Source: Bugulina stolonifera
Taxonomy: Eukaryota; Bryozoa; Gymnolaemata; Cheilostomatida; Bugulidae
DNA: 64,000 nt
Direction of reading: 5' to 3'
Assembly: GCA_935421135.1 (NCBI GenBank)
Contig: OW285194.1
Coordinates: 7,610,376-7,674,375 of the forward strand
The notes under the pieces were generated by a model. That model was not told the DNA's origin. It saw only the letters and a program-made list of their open reading frames with translations, and searched no databases. Position numbers and translations under genes: made by a program. This document shows, one piece after another, positions 14,301-24,566 of this stretch (positions within the stretch are counted from its first letter, which is position 1; the number at the start of each line of letters is the position of its first letter).

Positions 14301-17300
14301 GCATGAGTTAGAAGGCGGAGGATACACATCAGATGGATTATGTGTTGTAGATGCATCTCCTCTACGGAAGACGCTCACGCCAGACGGCACGCCTCCACCC
14401 ACTCCATCTCCTGTTACCTCTACCCTGAAGTTAGCTACCATTAAGCTGCACAAACTCACTGACAAGCTGCCCATAGAGTCGTCCCAGCATTCCGGAGCCA
14501 CTAAGCCATGGATTAGTACCTTCACTCAACAAGCCCGAGACGACTTGGCTAGAAGGAGTCAACCTAACCTCAAATGTGCAAAGTGTGGCTTCTCCGGCAC
14601 CCTCAAGAGACTGAACATTCACATTTGGCAGCACTTTGCCCGCTTCTACTGTCGCTGCGGACGCAGCTCAGTTAGCCGTGATGCTCTAGGCCATCACTTC
14701 AGTCGGAGATCCAGTATCTGTGGGAAACGTCTCTTCCTCACGGACGGGCCCAGCTATGGGGCCCTCATGGAATGGTGGGGCGTAAAGGATCCCCCACCAT
14801 TTCTACCATGTCGTCCTACTATGGACGGACAGTCGGGGACAAATAAACCAGTCTATTTGCCTAGCTCCTCCTCCACAAGGAAGCGACCTCCCAAGAGACG
14901 GCACAGCCCATCTCCAGAACAGACCCCCGACTCCGCACCTTCTGATGCTACCTCCTCCTCTTCCTCGTCGCCTACCACTCCTGCTGGACCTTCTCCCTGG
15001 CGACCTCCTGCTAGTACCTCCGCAGTAAGTGTCGGCCCCCCTGGCCGACGCGGACGTCTACCCTCTTGGAAGACAAGGCCTGCTCCAAGGAAGAGTATGC
15101 CTGCTCCTCAGTCAGGCCCTCTCTACGAAGGCTCTCCAACCAAGGTCTCATGTGCAGCTTCTTGTACAGCTTCTCCGACTCTACTGATCGAGCCACTGCA
15201 GTCCAGGCCCACACTAGAGGTCTCACCGCACCGCTCTCCTTATACACCTGCCAGGGACCTACTCCGAGCCACTCCAGACTCTCCTGCCGTCCAGTCCCCA
15301 CCTCCTGCATCTCCTGTACTAACTCAGCCGAATGCCACACGTCCTGCATCTCCGGATTCGTCGTTCATGCAACAACTTGCTGAACTCAAGCCACGGATTC
15401 ACTACCTTGCCAGCCGTCAACAGGTGGGAGACACTCTACGCCAACATCTGGAACCTCTCTATGCTCGAGAAATAGCTCTTCGTGAACTAGCCAACCAGCA
15501 TCTAAACCACCCCCGACAACTCCAGCTTGTACAAGCAGACTTGGATATAGTATCCAGAGAATCTACACTGTACCGTACCCTTCTTAACTTGACACTAGAG
15601 ACACCCATGACCTAGTGTGAGGGGGCTATGTGATGGTACGCCCAGTCGTATCTTACATCTGACACTCATTATTGCGTGCATACATGTATATATCTGCTTG
15701 TACTTTACTCTTATATTGTTATATATGATTGTATGATTATTTCTAAGTCTTTTAATGCCTTTTATACCCATGTACAGAGGCCCGACCTCTCAGAATCCAT
15801 TGATATTCATTTTGTACATGAATTGGACCATTATAAGCAACTTTTGTAGAACCCGACCTATTTTGGGTCGGCCGTCGGGCTTCCGGCGCCATCTTGTTGC
15901 GCAACTTCCGGACGACCACACGTCGTCTTTTCCCGACGTCACGTCGGCCGCAAGTCCTTATACTATATAAAGGGCACTGTTTTACTGTTCATTGTCTCAG
16001 TCTACACTTGGCTTTCAATAAAGACACATCTATACTTGATACAGGGACTTTCTCTTCCTTTTACTAGGTCATTCGCTTTGCGAACCGCCTACTAGGTTGA
16101 ACTACTCTCTTTCACTGTATAGTCTGAAGGTCGGACTTGAGATCAGATGGGTCGTCTTTGGTAGTATTTGGGCTACTGAGACCGCTCGATCTTTCATGTA
16201 ATGCGAAGTCCTATTACCACTCATAGGCACTTCATTTCTGGGTCGATAGTCGTCCAAGGACGACCGCACCAAATCACAGAAACCATTACACTATATAGGC
16301 TGCACACATGCCATGGTAAGGTGATCCATTGTAATGTACATGACTATAATAACACCAGTTCTTGTTACAATAAAGCAAAAGAGTACTTACTCCCAATAGC
16401 AAATGTCATAGCTAGAATAAGTAAAGCTATGAATACTTACCCCCAATAGTAAATATCATAGCTAGAATAAGTAATGCTATGATAGACCCCCAGATGTCCC
16501 AGCCTAAACTCTGCTTGATAAACACTGCACCAGCAAATAGATCAGCCTGTAATAGATGTGATAGAGATTTAGCATTCTAAACCTTTTTTCTATACACATA
16601 AGTGTATAACTTACATGCTACATATCTACAGTGTATGTACATGTACATTTCGATACAATTATTTATGCCTGTATGGTTTGCCATATTATTTCAGACAAAA
16701 ATAGCACTAGCAAGCCAATAGAATCGTAAATTTGTTTTAAGTGTTCTATCAAAATAATACTGACTTAAGAAAAATTCTTTTGAGAAGACAACTCTTAACA
16801 ACTGCTATGTGGAAGAGTGTGTGTATTATCCCGTCTGGCTCAAGGTTTAGTGTGTTGTTCAATAGTAACTGTGACTTACGGAAACTTTTGTGAAGACGTA
16901 AAGAATGACGGCAAGAACAGCTAGATAGACTCTGATCCTCTCTCCTCCAAACCTCTTCCTCAAATATTCTGGCATTGTGTAAACCTACAAATAATTCACG
17001 AATTTGTGAACAAATACAGCATAAAAGTAATATGTTGATAATAAAGCCGCTTTATTTTTTGTAAACCTGTACATACTTTGGTCCAGTAGTAGAAATTTGT
17101 GTGTAGTACACACGAGTGATAGATTACAGTTTATAATAGCCTATACATGAAAGCATTGCTACACTAATTTGATCTTTTTAGAAATACATATAGTTATGTG
17201 TTGTAGACTTCATTGTGACTATTCAATGTCAACAGTGCAAATAATTTCCTTGCTCGCTACATATCTTCGCGCAATTTATGCAAGTTGAGAAAATGCCTAT

Positions 17301-20300
17301 TGGAGTTATCTGCACTTACCCCTGATGTGATGTAGACTGGTACAAACACCCATCCTAGCAGTAGTAAAATGAAGATAGCCTAAAATATACAAGAATAATA
17401 TATCAGACAACGTAATCAAATAATTATCATTTTAGCAGCTTGAACCTTATTTAAGATTTGTTGGAAACACGAGAGGCCGTCAGCTTCGGCAGAGCGACTT
17501 GCTTGTCCGCTAATATGGCTCAATAAGTAAAATGTAGTGCCAGCCTGCTAGTAGCATTAATTAATATCCAGCCAATAACCAAAGCTGATTTCCAGAAAAT
17601 TATATAATTTAGTTGTATCTAATATTAACCAAAAGCACTCCATGGCGCCCAGGACTGAAACGATCAAACAAACGGTGCAAAGTGTAATATGCTCTTGCAT
17701 GATGCTCCGTTCAACTAAAAATGAACAATCGGCCTCTCACGTAGTCGAGGCGTTAAAGTCCTATTGACAAACAACTATGTCAAACATTTTCTGCATACAT
17801 GTACTTACACTTAGCTCAAATATCGATATAGCAATACCAGAAGCTGCTCCGGATCCAGCTAAACCAATGAAATGTCCACTTCCAATATTACTAGCGAATA
17901 GGGAGGCTCCAACCTACAGTGAAAAAAATAAAGTGTAATTATAGTTTTACATGTAGGAGTATGGAGCATCATTTTGCAATCAGTACATGTAGCTAGTCCA
18001 GGTATTACAAAGTAAATATTTATCTAGGACAATGTATACTACTATAATTATGCACTCAATAATAATATTATAGTGTGCTGTGTTATTGTTTCATTTTCTA
18101 TTGGCAGGAGTTGTTCCCTCTCTTTGAATTAAAACACTATAAATTCCCAACATTCCAAACTTTATATACTCATTAAGTGTATCAGTTGTCAGGGATTCTC
18201 AACCTCACTGAGCAGATGTGAGAGTGTTTTAATTAAATTGTGTTTGCCACTTTCTCTCACAAATCTACTTGTATGTACACTTTCAATTCAATCTACAGTC
18301 TGGAAGATATACAAAGTATAGCATTCTTTTGAAGTTTCCTTGACATCATGATTTACGTGACAGGTCTCATTATCAATGTCTGGTAATGAAATAATTATAT
18401 GAATAGCTTGCTTCATTCTGTAAAAAATCCTTTCTCCATAAGTTTATTTCCTTGTGCAGCTTTTCAGGTGGGCGAATCTGTAGTGTGCATACATGGCTAT
18501 GTTTGTAGTATCAAATAATTATTTTGACAATGTTTAGTGACTCAGTAATTAATTTACAATTATCGTTTTCGAGAAATTCATAAATGTTACTAAAATTTGC
18601 AATTATATGCTATTTCAACTGAAAACTTTGCATTATTATTGGTTTCATCATCCTGTTGAGATGTTTTAATTATTCATTGTTGTGTCCACCTGATGTTATG
18701 GTTTGTACATGTACATGTATTTTCCCAGCTGGGGCTCAGAGGAAAAACCATGTTTATGTGCAATGAATGGTGAGTATTATGGAGCTATGCCTTAGTTTTA
18801 AATCGCATAGTGAAATAATTTAGGTCACAAAGTACTAACTGTAAATATTTTACTCATTGTTTGTGTGTAAATAATTGTGCATTGAATTAGTCATTATACT
18901 TCTTTTATGTAATTGAGTTCAAAAAGTATTCAAAGTTATACTGAACTCTTTGACTTGCCCATGTGACAATGGAATGCTACACTCCCTGTGCCACAGTTAC
19001 TCACCAAACATCTAACTTAGCACCCTCTGACTGTGTATATACAATCAACAATAACACCCTTATCCAATCTACACAATATACTAAATCTGATGGAAATATA
19101 ATTATTCCAGTGTTGGTTATTTTCTATTTACATTCTTATTCAATTTAGTAGGTCAGTTCCCGCAATGAAATAAAAAATGTTGGTCTGAGAAAAAGAAGGT
19201 ATTCTGCTGCCTTGAAAGAATGTAGACAGTTTGATTGATGTTTCCAGACCCGCTGCCACTGCTATTCCTGCTCAGGATTTTACAACTGCCAAAACTGACA
19301 GCAGCATAATTTGTTGAGACCGAATTATTTTCACTAATAGTGAAAGAACACATGTTTAAATGTACATGTATAAACTAGGATCCTAAACATTCAAAATCAG
19401 TAAAGATGGATATCGGTAATGGTAATTACTGTCCTCTCCTCGATTCACTGAGTAAGGGGAGGCTGTGGAACTCAGGCTGTTCCTTGTAATTTGTTAGAGG
19501 TCGAATAGGCATAAAGGGGACTCATATTTTCTACTGCAGGTAATTATTGTAGCTGAACTCAGTCTACCCTCCGTGACTAAGCTAAGACAACTGTAGTTGA
19601 TACGAATATATTTATAAATACTTACTAGCACCCAGTTCATGTTTCTTCCAGCCAGGAAATACCCACCAACAGACCCTCTGTTCAGGCAGGAAGACTAAAC
19701 GAGAATAAACAAATAATAAATAAATTTAAATTGTAATTGTGCCCTCTCATACAAGTAACGCATATAAATTAATGACGTATATAAATTAATAACGCATATA
19801 AATTAATAACGGCACATGTAATTATTTGAATAATAGTGTCATTTTAGCTGGAGAAAATTTTGATAAACCTACTTTTAAACATTTTAAAAACAGTTGAAGA
19901 CTAGGAGGTTGACAGGTACCCTGGAGGTGTGTGTGCAAATAGCATTGGGAAGTTCTTGTGTTATAGTGTAGGTTCCAAGGTAATTATCCCACCAAAACTA
20001 CCATGTGTTATACATACACATTCTTTACACAATGTGCACAACAAAAAGTTATACAAAGGATTATTATCTGCTTTCATTCCAAGAAAAGCAGTCAGAATAT
20101 AAACACAGTGATAAAACTAGGACATGAAAATGCATCTGATTTGAAGTTGAAGTAGACTTTTTTCCAGGTGTGAAGCTGAAAGCTCTGAGCATTTTTGGGA
20201 ATTGTTTACTCTTGGTAAATGGCTATAGAATATTACAGAATCATACATTTACTACAGCCCTAAATTCTCGTACATGTACCATCATGTTAGAGAATTCAGT

Positions 20301-21872
20301 GAAGCCCTGTAATACTCGTATGTTGCATGTTACTACATGGAACTATGTTTTAAGAGACACTGCTGGGTTGAAACCCATTTTCTGTTTTGATTCATACACA
20401 CACATCTATGAAATACTACTCTGCCATACGCTACAATAATTACACTGGATAAATTTATTGCTGTACTAACACGCTATTTTGATAAGACAGCGTCACTTTC
20501 TGAAGAGGAACTGGAAACTGCTAGAAACTAAAAAAATCAATGGGTCAAGTGTGTATCTATTAGCCTGTCTTCTTAAGCACAACCCCTTTATTAACACTTC
20601 ATGCCTGATGTCAGTATACATGGAACTGAGGCTACAGTTAGATACAGGTTTGTATGCGGAGTAAATTAATAACCTGAGTACCATAATACATTAATTAAAC
20701 ATTGCAAGGGTAGGATTACAAAATGTTTATTTGACAGAGCTTCTACTAACTGGCAGTGTGACAAGATTGTGGCAGCTAGTAAATACATGTACATGTATTA
20801 TACAGAGTGTAGGATGTACATGTACATGTATTATACAGAGTGTAGGATGTACATGTAAAACCATGTAAAACCATAAGCATATACTAATTGGCCTACACTA
20901 CTTCTAGGTCTACTTGCATGTACAGTTATGTATTCCTGAAAAAAAAACTTTGTCCAGTACATTGATGCATACAAGTGTTTATTTATATGGTGTATTGCGG
21001 TTGGGAGAGAATAATTACTAGACAGGAATAAATTAGAATACAACAATGAAGTTGAGCAGCCTCACATATGAATGACATTTCAAGCATACCTGCATAATTA
21101 TATTATTATTAGACACCAAAATACCAGCATATAGTTTTCTAGTTCCGCTGTTGAGTTATTCCATGGGAGAGACTTGATGACATTACAGCACATGGTTTAC
21201 TTGATAAGTTCTATCAATCTATGTCACTAGCTGTTCATATGACCTACTTGCAAACTTATATAGCCCTACATACAAGTCTGCTGTTCTCTTCCATATGTAG
21301 CTAACACCGAACATGTAGGACTAATTTATGTAATATTGACTCATTTAGATACAATAAATTCAACATATTCCAATTTGTTACTGTGGAACACAACTTAGCC
21401 AAATGGTTGTGAAAATTGGGATTAGATTTGATGTGTGACTGTGTGTATATAATAAAATATTACTAATTTGCTCCATTTCTGTATACTAAATTTTTAAACT
21501 ATACATGCATGTACCATTATTACATGGTAAATCTACTACATCAGGCCGACTTACAAAAATAAAAATGTACAGCATCACAAAAACGTTCACCTATGACCTG
21601 TACGTAACCTAATAAGTATATGCCATACTGTGATATACATGCATGGTACTAACCAACACTAACTTTGCATAGCAAGGTAACAAAATACTTACAGCAAAAC
21701 TATTCTACAAATTATAACACACATAATCATACATACACTATTAATAATATATTGTACATTAGTTACTTACCCATATTCCTACACCAATAACTATAACAAA
21801 GTATATGATCAGTACCACATAATCCGACCAGTGAAGCTGTGAGTTGGCAGCCAAGTCCTCTAGTACAGTCAT
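5344..21872 (-). CDS. SLC5 (SGLT-like) sodium/glucose-type cotransporter, complete, 16 coding exons
   Basis: Coding exons in transcript order: 21771..21872, 19626..19694, 17809..17913, 17320..17379, 16880..16984, 16441..16546, 10580..10660, 9943..10086, 9579..9697, 9001..9136, 8636..8752, 7834..7975, 7403..7565, 7066..7284, 6329..6551, 5344..5543. All borders are GT-AG with consistent phases; the total of 2091 nt gives 696 residues (family usually 600-720). It aligns with human SGLT1 end to end from memory of the family. ASNIGSGH keeps the Asn and His of the sugar/sodium site, FEL the Glu, WYWC the Tyr-Trp pair, VLKLLPMF the Lys, and FHYIQGIT the Gln; [10 protein letters not shown] carries the Na2-site serines. 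The last exon encodes the C-terminal transmembrane helix, ending MWGFYA. An acidic Glu/Asp-rich loop lies in exon 15. The likely role is Na+-coupled sugar (or related polyol) uptake at the plasma membrane. Substrate is inferred. An LTR element occupies intron 6. Confidence 0.94.
9229..9274. repeat. Short hairpin repeat, AAGTTGTCCTCTC family
   Basis: AATAAGAAGTTGTCCT is inverted as AGGATAACTTCTTATT around a 13-base loop. Related hairpins are at 25313..25358 and 29967..30028. It lies in the intron between SLC5 coding exons 9 and 10. Confidence 0.6.
10467..10592. repeat. Four ~31-bp tandem units each derived from an exon 3' end plus donor site
   Basis: Units start at about 10467, 10500, 10531 and 10562. 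Each matches the end of SLC5 coding exon 7 (minus strand CTCATGGTGATAA) and its GTAAGTATAGCC donor. Three of four keep GTAAGT; the unit at 10531 has AAGAAAGT instead. The unit at 10562 holds the real exon border at 10580. Using a more distal donor would read into TAG within about 50 nt. Confidence 0.8.
11216..11219. other. Target-site duplication (left), CTAT
   Basis: CTAT immediately precedes the 5' LTR, and the same CTAT follows the 3' LTR at 16291..16294. A 4-bp duplication fits Ty3/gypsy-type integration. Confidence 0.8.
11220..11882 (+). repeat. 5' LTR
   Basis: 663 bp, TG...CA ends. It contains a TATA box (TATATAAA, 11556..11563) and, about 45 bp downstream, AATAAA (11609..11614), giving a U3-R-U5 layout. 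GACGTCACGTCGG, a CRE-like palindromic block, lies just upstream of the TATA box. It differs from the 3' LTR at four places. Confidence 0.93.
11884..11903 (+). other. Primer-binding site, complementary to tRNA-Leu
   Basis: TGGTGGCAGCGGTGGGATTC begins two bases after the LTR. It is the reverse complement of the 3' end of a metazoan tRNA-Leu of the AAG type (CCCACCGCTGCCA plus CCA), a 20-nt match by memory of that tRNA. It would prime minus-strand DNA synthesis. Confidence 0.8.
12217..15615 (+). CDS. Gag-like protein of the LTR retrotransposon
   Basis: 1132 residues, ATG to TAG, uninterrupted. Residues ~20-180 look like a Ty3/gypsy capsid (retrotransposon gag) domain: [32 protein letters not shown], then a helix-rich stretch with [12 protein letters not shown]. 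Residues ~203-310 carry three to four copies of a 33-residue repeat ([20 protein letters not shown] period 99 bp). A long Ser/Thr/Pro-rich linker follows. Near residues 787-835 are two finger-like motifs: C-x2-C-x11-H-x3-H (C787, C790, H802, H806), then C-x-C...HH...C. These are C2H2-like, not the CCHC knuckle usual in Gag. The C-terminal ~80 residues are predicted helical. A standalone Gag fits particle formation and RNA packaging. No enzymatic domain is seen. A domesticated role is possible but not needed, because flanking LTRs are intact. Confidence 0.85.
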   Translation: MDRIRNLLQQVMYQAEQDLKTLSYNGQEDVELFIEDFTAMAERCNWNDRARLIRLRAALHGPAQECGRPRSVEEIFSRLREQYGLSAKEARWKLSILEQPAHTSLRDYAALIRRLMATAFEGAPPAFLDEWAVEKFCLTVHDHGLRWYYTWLQPDDMEEALEAGMAFRSNKDDKASPPKPQEELPADLLRKALHTLLQKCQVPVDEPIPTGAQQGEGGPPHIGRPQRPTDTSEPVPVDEPIPTAAKPKKSGPNHIGRPQRPTDTSEPVPVDEPIPTAAKPKKSGPNHNGRPLRPTDTSEPVLVEEPIPTKPKVKSSHSKQKTPRVTSPSHSRPTASPTPVTVDEPKPTRPTPGKKRLHSKPDTSEVTTDHPPRLKGRLICPAPSEQTSQGNPDLSSTQKDQQDLATSRPDTNQQLIPAKIQYAPTDDLSCVELPDTTVQVRGLRIDTEQTVLDQTRELPLNLSKNVQVSTARPDPEDAKCRVAEPQDIIPTTEIQSILPAVQVHKAKRSCTESSIAEQFQPKIQIAELSKSPKADKKQSKATIAVFPRLFDESNKENVPEALPTIEPIAHPSASINTTAHRRVVLSRSALHRSTCIPTCGNFCTPRVTGEVNSTRILSHSRADETATPSSMDHSNQPVFTAEGKQISVLPVGNKSELEEQSTPVGLSGMNSLSLPTRHRPVGTEENSPEHSHRKEHELEGGGYTSDGLCVVDASPLRKTLTPDGTPPPTPSPVTSTLKLATIKLHKLTDKLPIESSQHSGATKPWISTFTQQARDDLARRSQPNLKCAKCGFSGTLKRLNIHIWQHFARFYCRCGRSSVSRDALGHHFSRRSSICGKRLFLTDGPSYGALMEWWGVKDPPPFLPCRPTMDGQSGTNKPVYLPSSSSTRKRPPKRRHSPSPEQTPDSAPSDATSSSSSSPTTPAGPSPWRPPASTSAVSVGPPGRRGRLPSWKTRPAPRKSMPAPQSGPLYEGSPTKVSCAASCTASPTLLIEPLQSRPTLEVSPHRSPYTPARDLLRATPDSPAVQSPPPASPVLTQPNATRPASPDSSFMQQLAELKPRIHYLASRQQVGDTLRQHLEPLYAREIALRELANQHLNHPRQLQLVQADLDIVSRESTLYRTLLNLTLETPMT
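15616..15628 (+). other. Polypurine tract
   Basis: GTGAGGGGGCTA lies between the stop codon and the 3' LTR, the expected place for the plus-strand primer. It is short and interrupted at its 3' end. Confidence 0.65.
15629..16290 (+). repeat. 3' LTR
   Basis: 662 bp, about 99.4% identical to the 5' LTR, with the same TATA box and AATAAA. It ends 150 bp from coding exon 6 of the host SLC5 gene, on the intron side. Confidence 0.93.
16384..16483. repeat. 50-bp tandem duplication of the exon 6 3' end and its donor
   Basis: Copy at 16384..16433 repeats 16434..16483, which holds the true exon 6 border (16441) and donor GTAAGTATTC on the minus strand. Both copies have TACTTAC (donor) followed by CCCAATAG. 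Reading past the proximal donor meets TAG after a few codons, so the distal donor would truncate the protein. Confidence 0.8.
19755..19812. repeat. Short tandem repeat, ~17-bp unit
   Basis: About three copies of a unit around CATATAAATTAATAACG, in intron 1 of the complete SLC5 gene, just outside exon 2. Confidence 0.6.
20784..20849. repeat. Perfect 33-bp tandem duplication
   Basis: Two adjacent identical copies starting TACATGTACATGTATTATAC, in SLC5 intron 1. Confidence 0.85.
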
Positions 21873-24566
21873 TTTATCACCTACTCGCTCCTCCCTGCCT
21901 CAGGACTGTGCTAAGAAATGTGACAGATAGAATTTGCTACATGCACTCAGTACAATTGAACAGACAATGATCTACTGTTTCACCAATAAATGACTCTTTC
22001 ATAAATAGTTATATAATCGGTCACATTTACTACTGCTATCAAGAAACCACCGTGAGATAATAAATAAACTAGACCTGCTTGATTTATGATCCAGATCTGC
22101 CAACTGGTCTGTAAGTGGTTGGCAATAAAAACACAAAGTCATGTAAATGCAGACCTGCCAACTCCTTACAAAGTCATTGTCATACTGCATTGTAAACATA
22201 GTACAATGATTTTATGTAGATGTGCATATATACATGCACATTATAATATTCAATTTGTAACCTAATAAAAAATTCTATTAGTTACATACAAAAATAAAAA
22301 TAATGTAGTTGGTAATTGATGCACAAGTACCTTATGTGATCTAATACATGCAGCTACATTGTATGTATGCTCCCAGCTTCAAACTCCCAACTATTTCGTC
22401 ACTAAACAACATTTTGCAGCAATTGTAACGAATGTGTTAAAGATTGTCATGTGTAACATAACAAGTTGAGACTACACGGAGAATTAAAATAACCAATCCC
22501 GACTAGGCATGCAGTTTTCAGCTAATGTTATCGAGGAATGTACGTGTAGTTGTACTAATAGGGACCTACTGCTACAGTATAATAATATTTCAAGTCTAAA
22601 CTATGCTGTATAAACTGTTACTAAACACACAATAAATTAAGGACCATGCATGGCTATGGTCACGAACGGAACAGCCAATAAGCAATTGATTGTAATTGTG
22701 ATGTTTAGTTATCTCCTCTCCTTTCTTTTTCCGCTTCTATGGAAAGAAGGAGGACAACTCCACGTTATGATTATTATCTCTACATTTACCTCGAGTATGT
22801 GTTGTGCTTTCTCTATAATATAAGTAGACTGAATATGTGAGTTGTGTTGTGGATCCAAATAATCAGTTGATGTAATGACAGGATCGGTGATGTGCCGACA
22901 CAATGTTAGGCTATCCTCTCCTAGGAATCTGGCGTTGTTGTGGAGAACTTTTTCAAATACATGTATGTTGTGAGTTCCCTATGATGTGAAGATAAAATAA
23001 TATATTGTTTCTCTGAATATCACCATGGCGACAGTAATCGAAATGGTGATGATAATGGGAGTGACACATTATTATAGATTGTAGACTTTTTGTTATATTG
23101 CAGTGTATATGCATGATTGATAGAAGACAACATGATGTGGTGAACCCTACGAAGTTGTTTCTCCATGTGCATAAGTTAAGTGGACCAACAGGGTATATGG
23201 CAACTCCAATCAATAATGGCTAACATGGATAACAAAACAGCAGATGGGCAGATAAGCAGGCAGGTAAATAGTGTATTCAGTGTTCATCAAATGATTGGTA
23301 ACAAACAACAGACAGTGATATATATAAAGCTATATTATGCTATTATACTTATACTCTGCATCACAAGCATTCCTGTGTTTATCTGCATGAATATGAACTT
23401 TGTTGCTGTTATGCTGACCAGGTGAGGTCAGATTGCAGGCTCTGCAGTGTATGAACATGATTTAGAATTTCACTTTCAAACTGTTTTATGATATTGGATA
23501 ATTAATAATGATGCGTGCAATCATGTACAAGTGAATGTAGACACGTAGCAGGGTTCCTTCCTACCTCCCAGTGTTCACATTAGGATGGTCTCTAAGCTAC
23601 TCCAAAGCAAAAGCAGAACTTTGTCTATTTGTTTTCAAAGTACATGTAGATGAATAATAATGACATTATTATTCTTCAAATTGTATTTCATGGAGGAATA
23701 AAATATTTTCATAATAAATAAAGTTGAAGAAATTTAGGTTAGGGACCTGGGCTAAAATGTACCAAGATTTAAGACACATCTGCCACGATCCACACCCTAA
23801 ATACTAGTACGTATGGAGTGTATGTATGGAGTGTACTCTGATGAATTATTTGTTTGACCAAATGAGACATACAATGTACTTGGTTGAACCGACAGTACGC
23901 AACCGAGAAACCAGATGATGGTTTATATGAAGTTTTCCCTGTATGTTACTGCCCTATAAGCATCTAAACAATTGTTTAATCTCTTGTGACTGAATTAATT
24001 ATATAAAACAAAAAGAAACAATACTCCGCATTCTACACAAAATAATTGCAATGAGTGAATATATGAGTGGCCGCGTTTAATAAGGAAGTTATTGCATCCA
24101 TATCAATAAAAATTTACCCTCACAGAAATTGCACCAACTCTTATTGTAAGTACTCATTTTCATATACAAATAGCAATTGTCTTCTCTCGGCAAGTATCAA
24201 TAAAGATGAGACAACTCTAAAGATTGACATTTTGGTGCCATTAATAAGCTAGCATCAGCTTTTTCACAACTTTCAAAAGAAACATATTATATTTTATACC
24301 TGCACCTTTATTTAACAATAAAATCCAAACTCACAACATATTTACTTTTATAATGAAATATATAAATATTGGTAAACACTACACAAAGAATGGTTAATAT
24401 GTAAATATACATAATACAATATTATGTGCTGACTGAGTGACAAATGACAACATTACAGGCACTAACACTGACATACAAAATAACCTTGTTAGTCCCATAA
24501 CATATATAGGGACACAAGTCAGCTATAAGAATAGGTACATTCCACTTTAGTAGAATCAATTCTTGA
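21873..24566. other. Gene-free interval between SLC5 and Ly6 genes
   Basis: Holds the SLC5 promoter side. A plus-strand reading frame at 23180..23425 contains one hydrophobic segment (YYAIILILCITSIPVFICM) and a GT after its last sense codon, but nothing else supports it. A weak hairpin of the GTTGTCCTC family lies near 22715..22775. Otherwise AT-rich with no recognisable feature. Confidence 0.5.

Larger units (their letters stand above)
11220..16290 (+). mobile_element. LTR retrotransposon, Ty3/gypsy-like, gag-only (non-autonomous)
   Basis: Two LTRs (663 and 662 bp), starting TGTGATGG and ending CATTACA, flank a 3.75-kb interior with a primer-binding site, one long reading frame and a purine-rich tract before the 3' LTR. 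The LTRs differ by three substitutions and one indel, so the insertion is recent. The single frame encodes a Gag-like protein. I find no protease, reverse transcriptase, RNase H or integrase and no space for them, so mobilisation would need enzymes from another element. It is inserted antisense in intron 6 of the SLC5 gene. The interior is more GC-rich than the surrounding DNA. Confidence 0.92.

Noticed and set aside
12285..15383. Reading frames antisense or out of frame to the Gag-like gene
   Set aside because: Shadows of a GC-richer coding region; no conserved motifs.
23180..23425. Small one-helix membrane protein
   Set aside because: Single open frame with no conserved content, signal or neighbouring exon.
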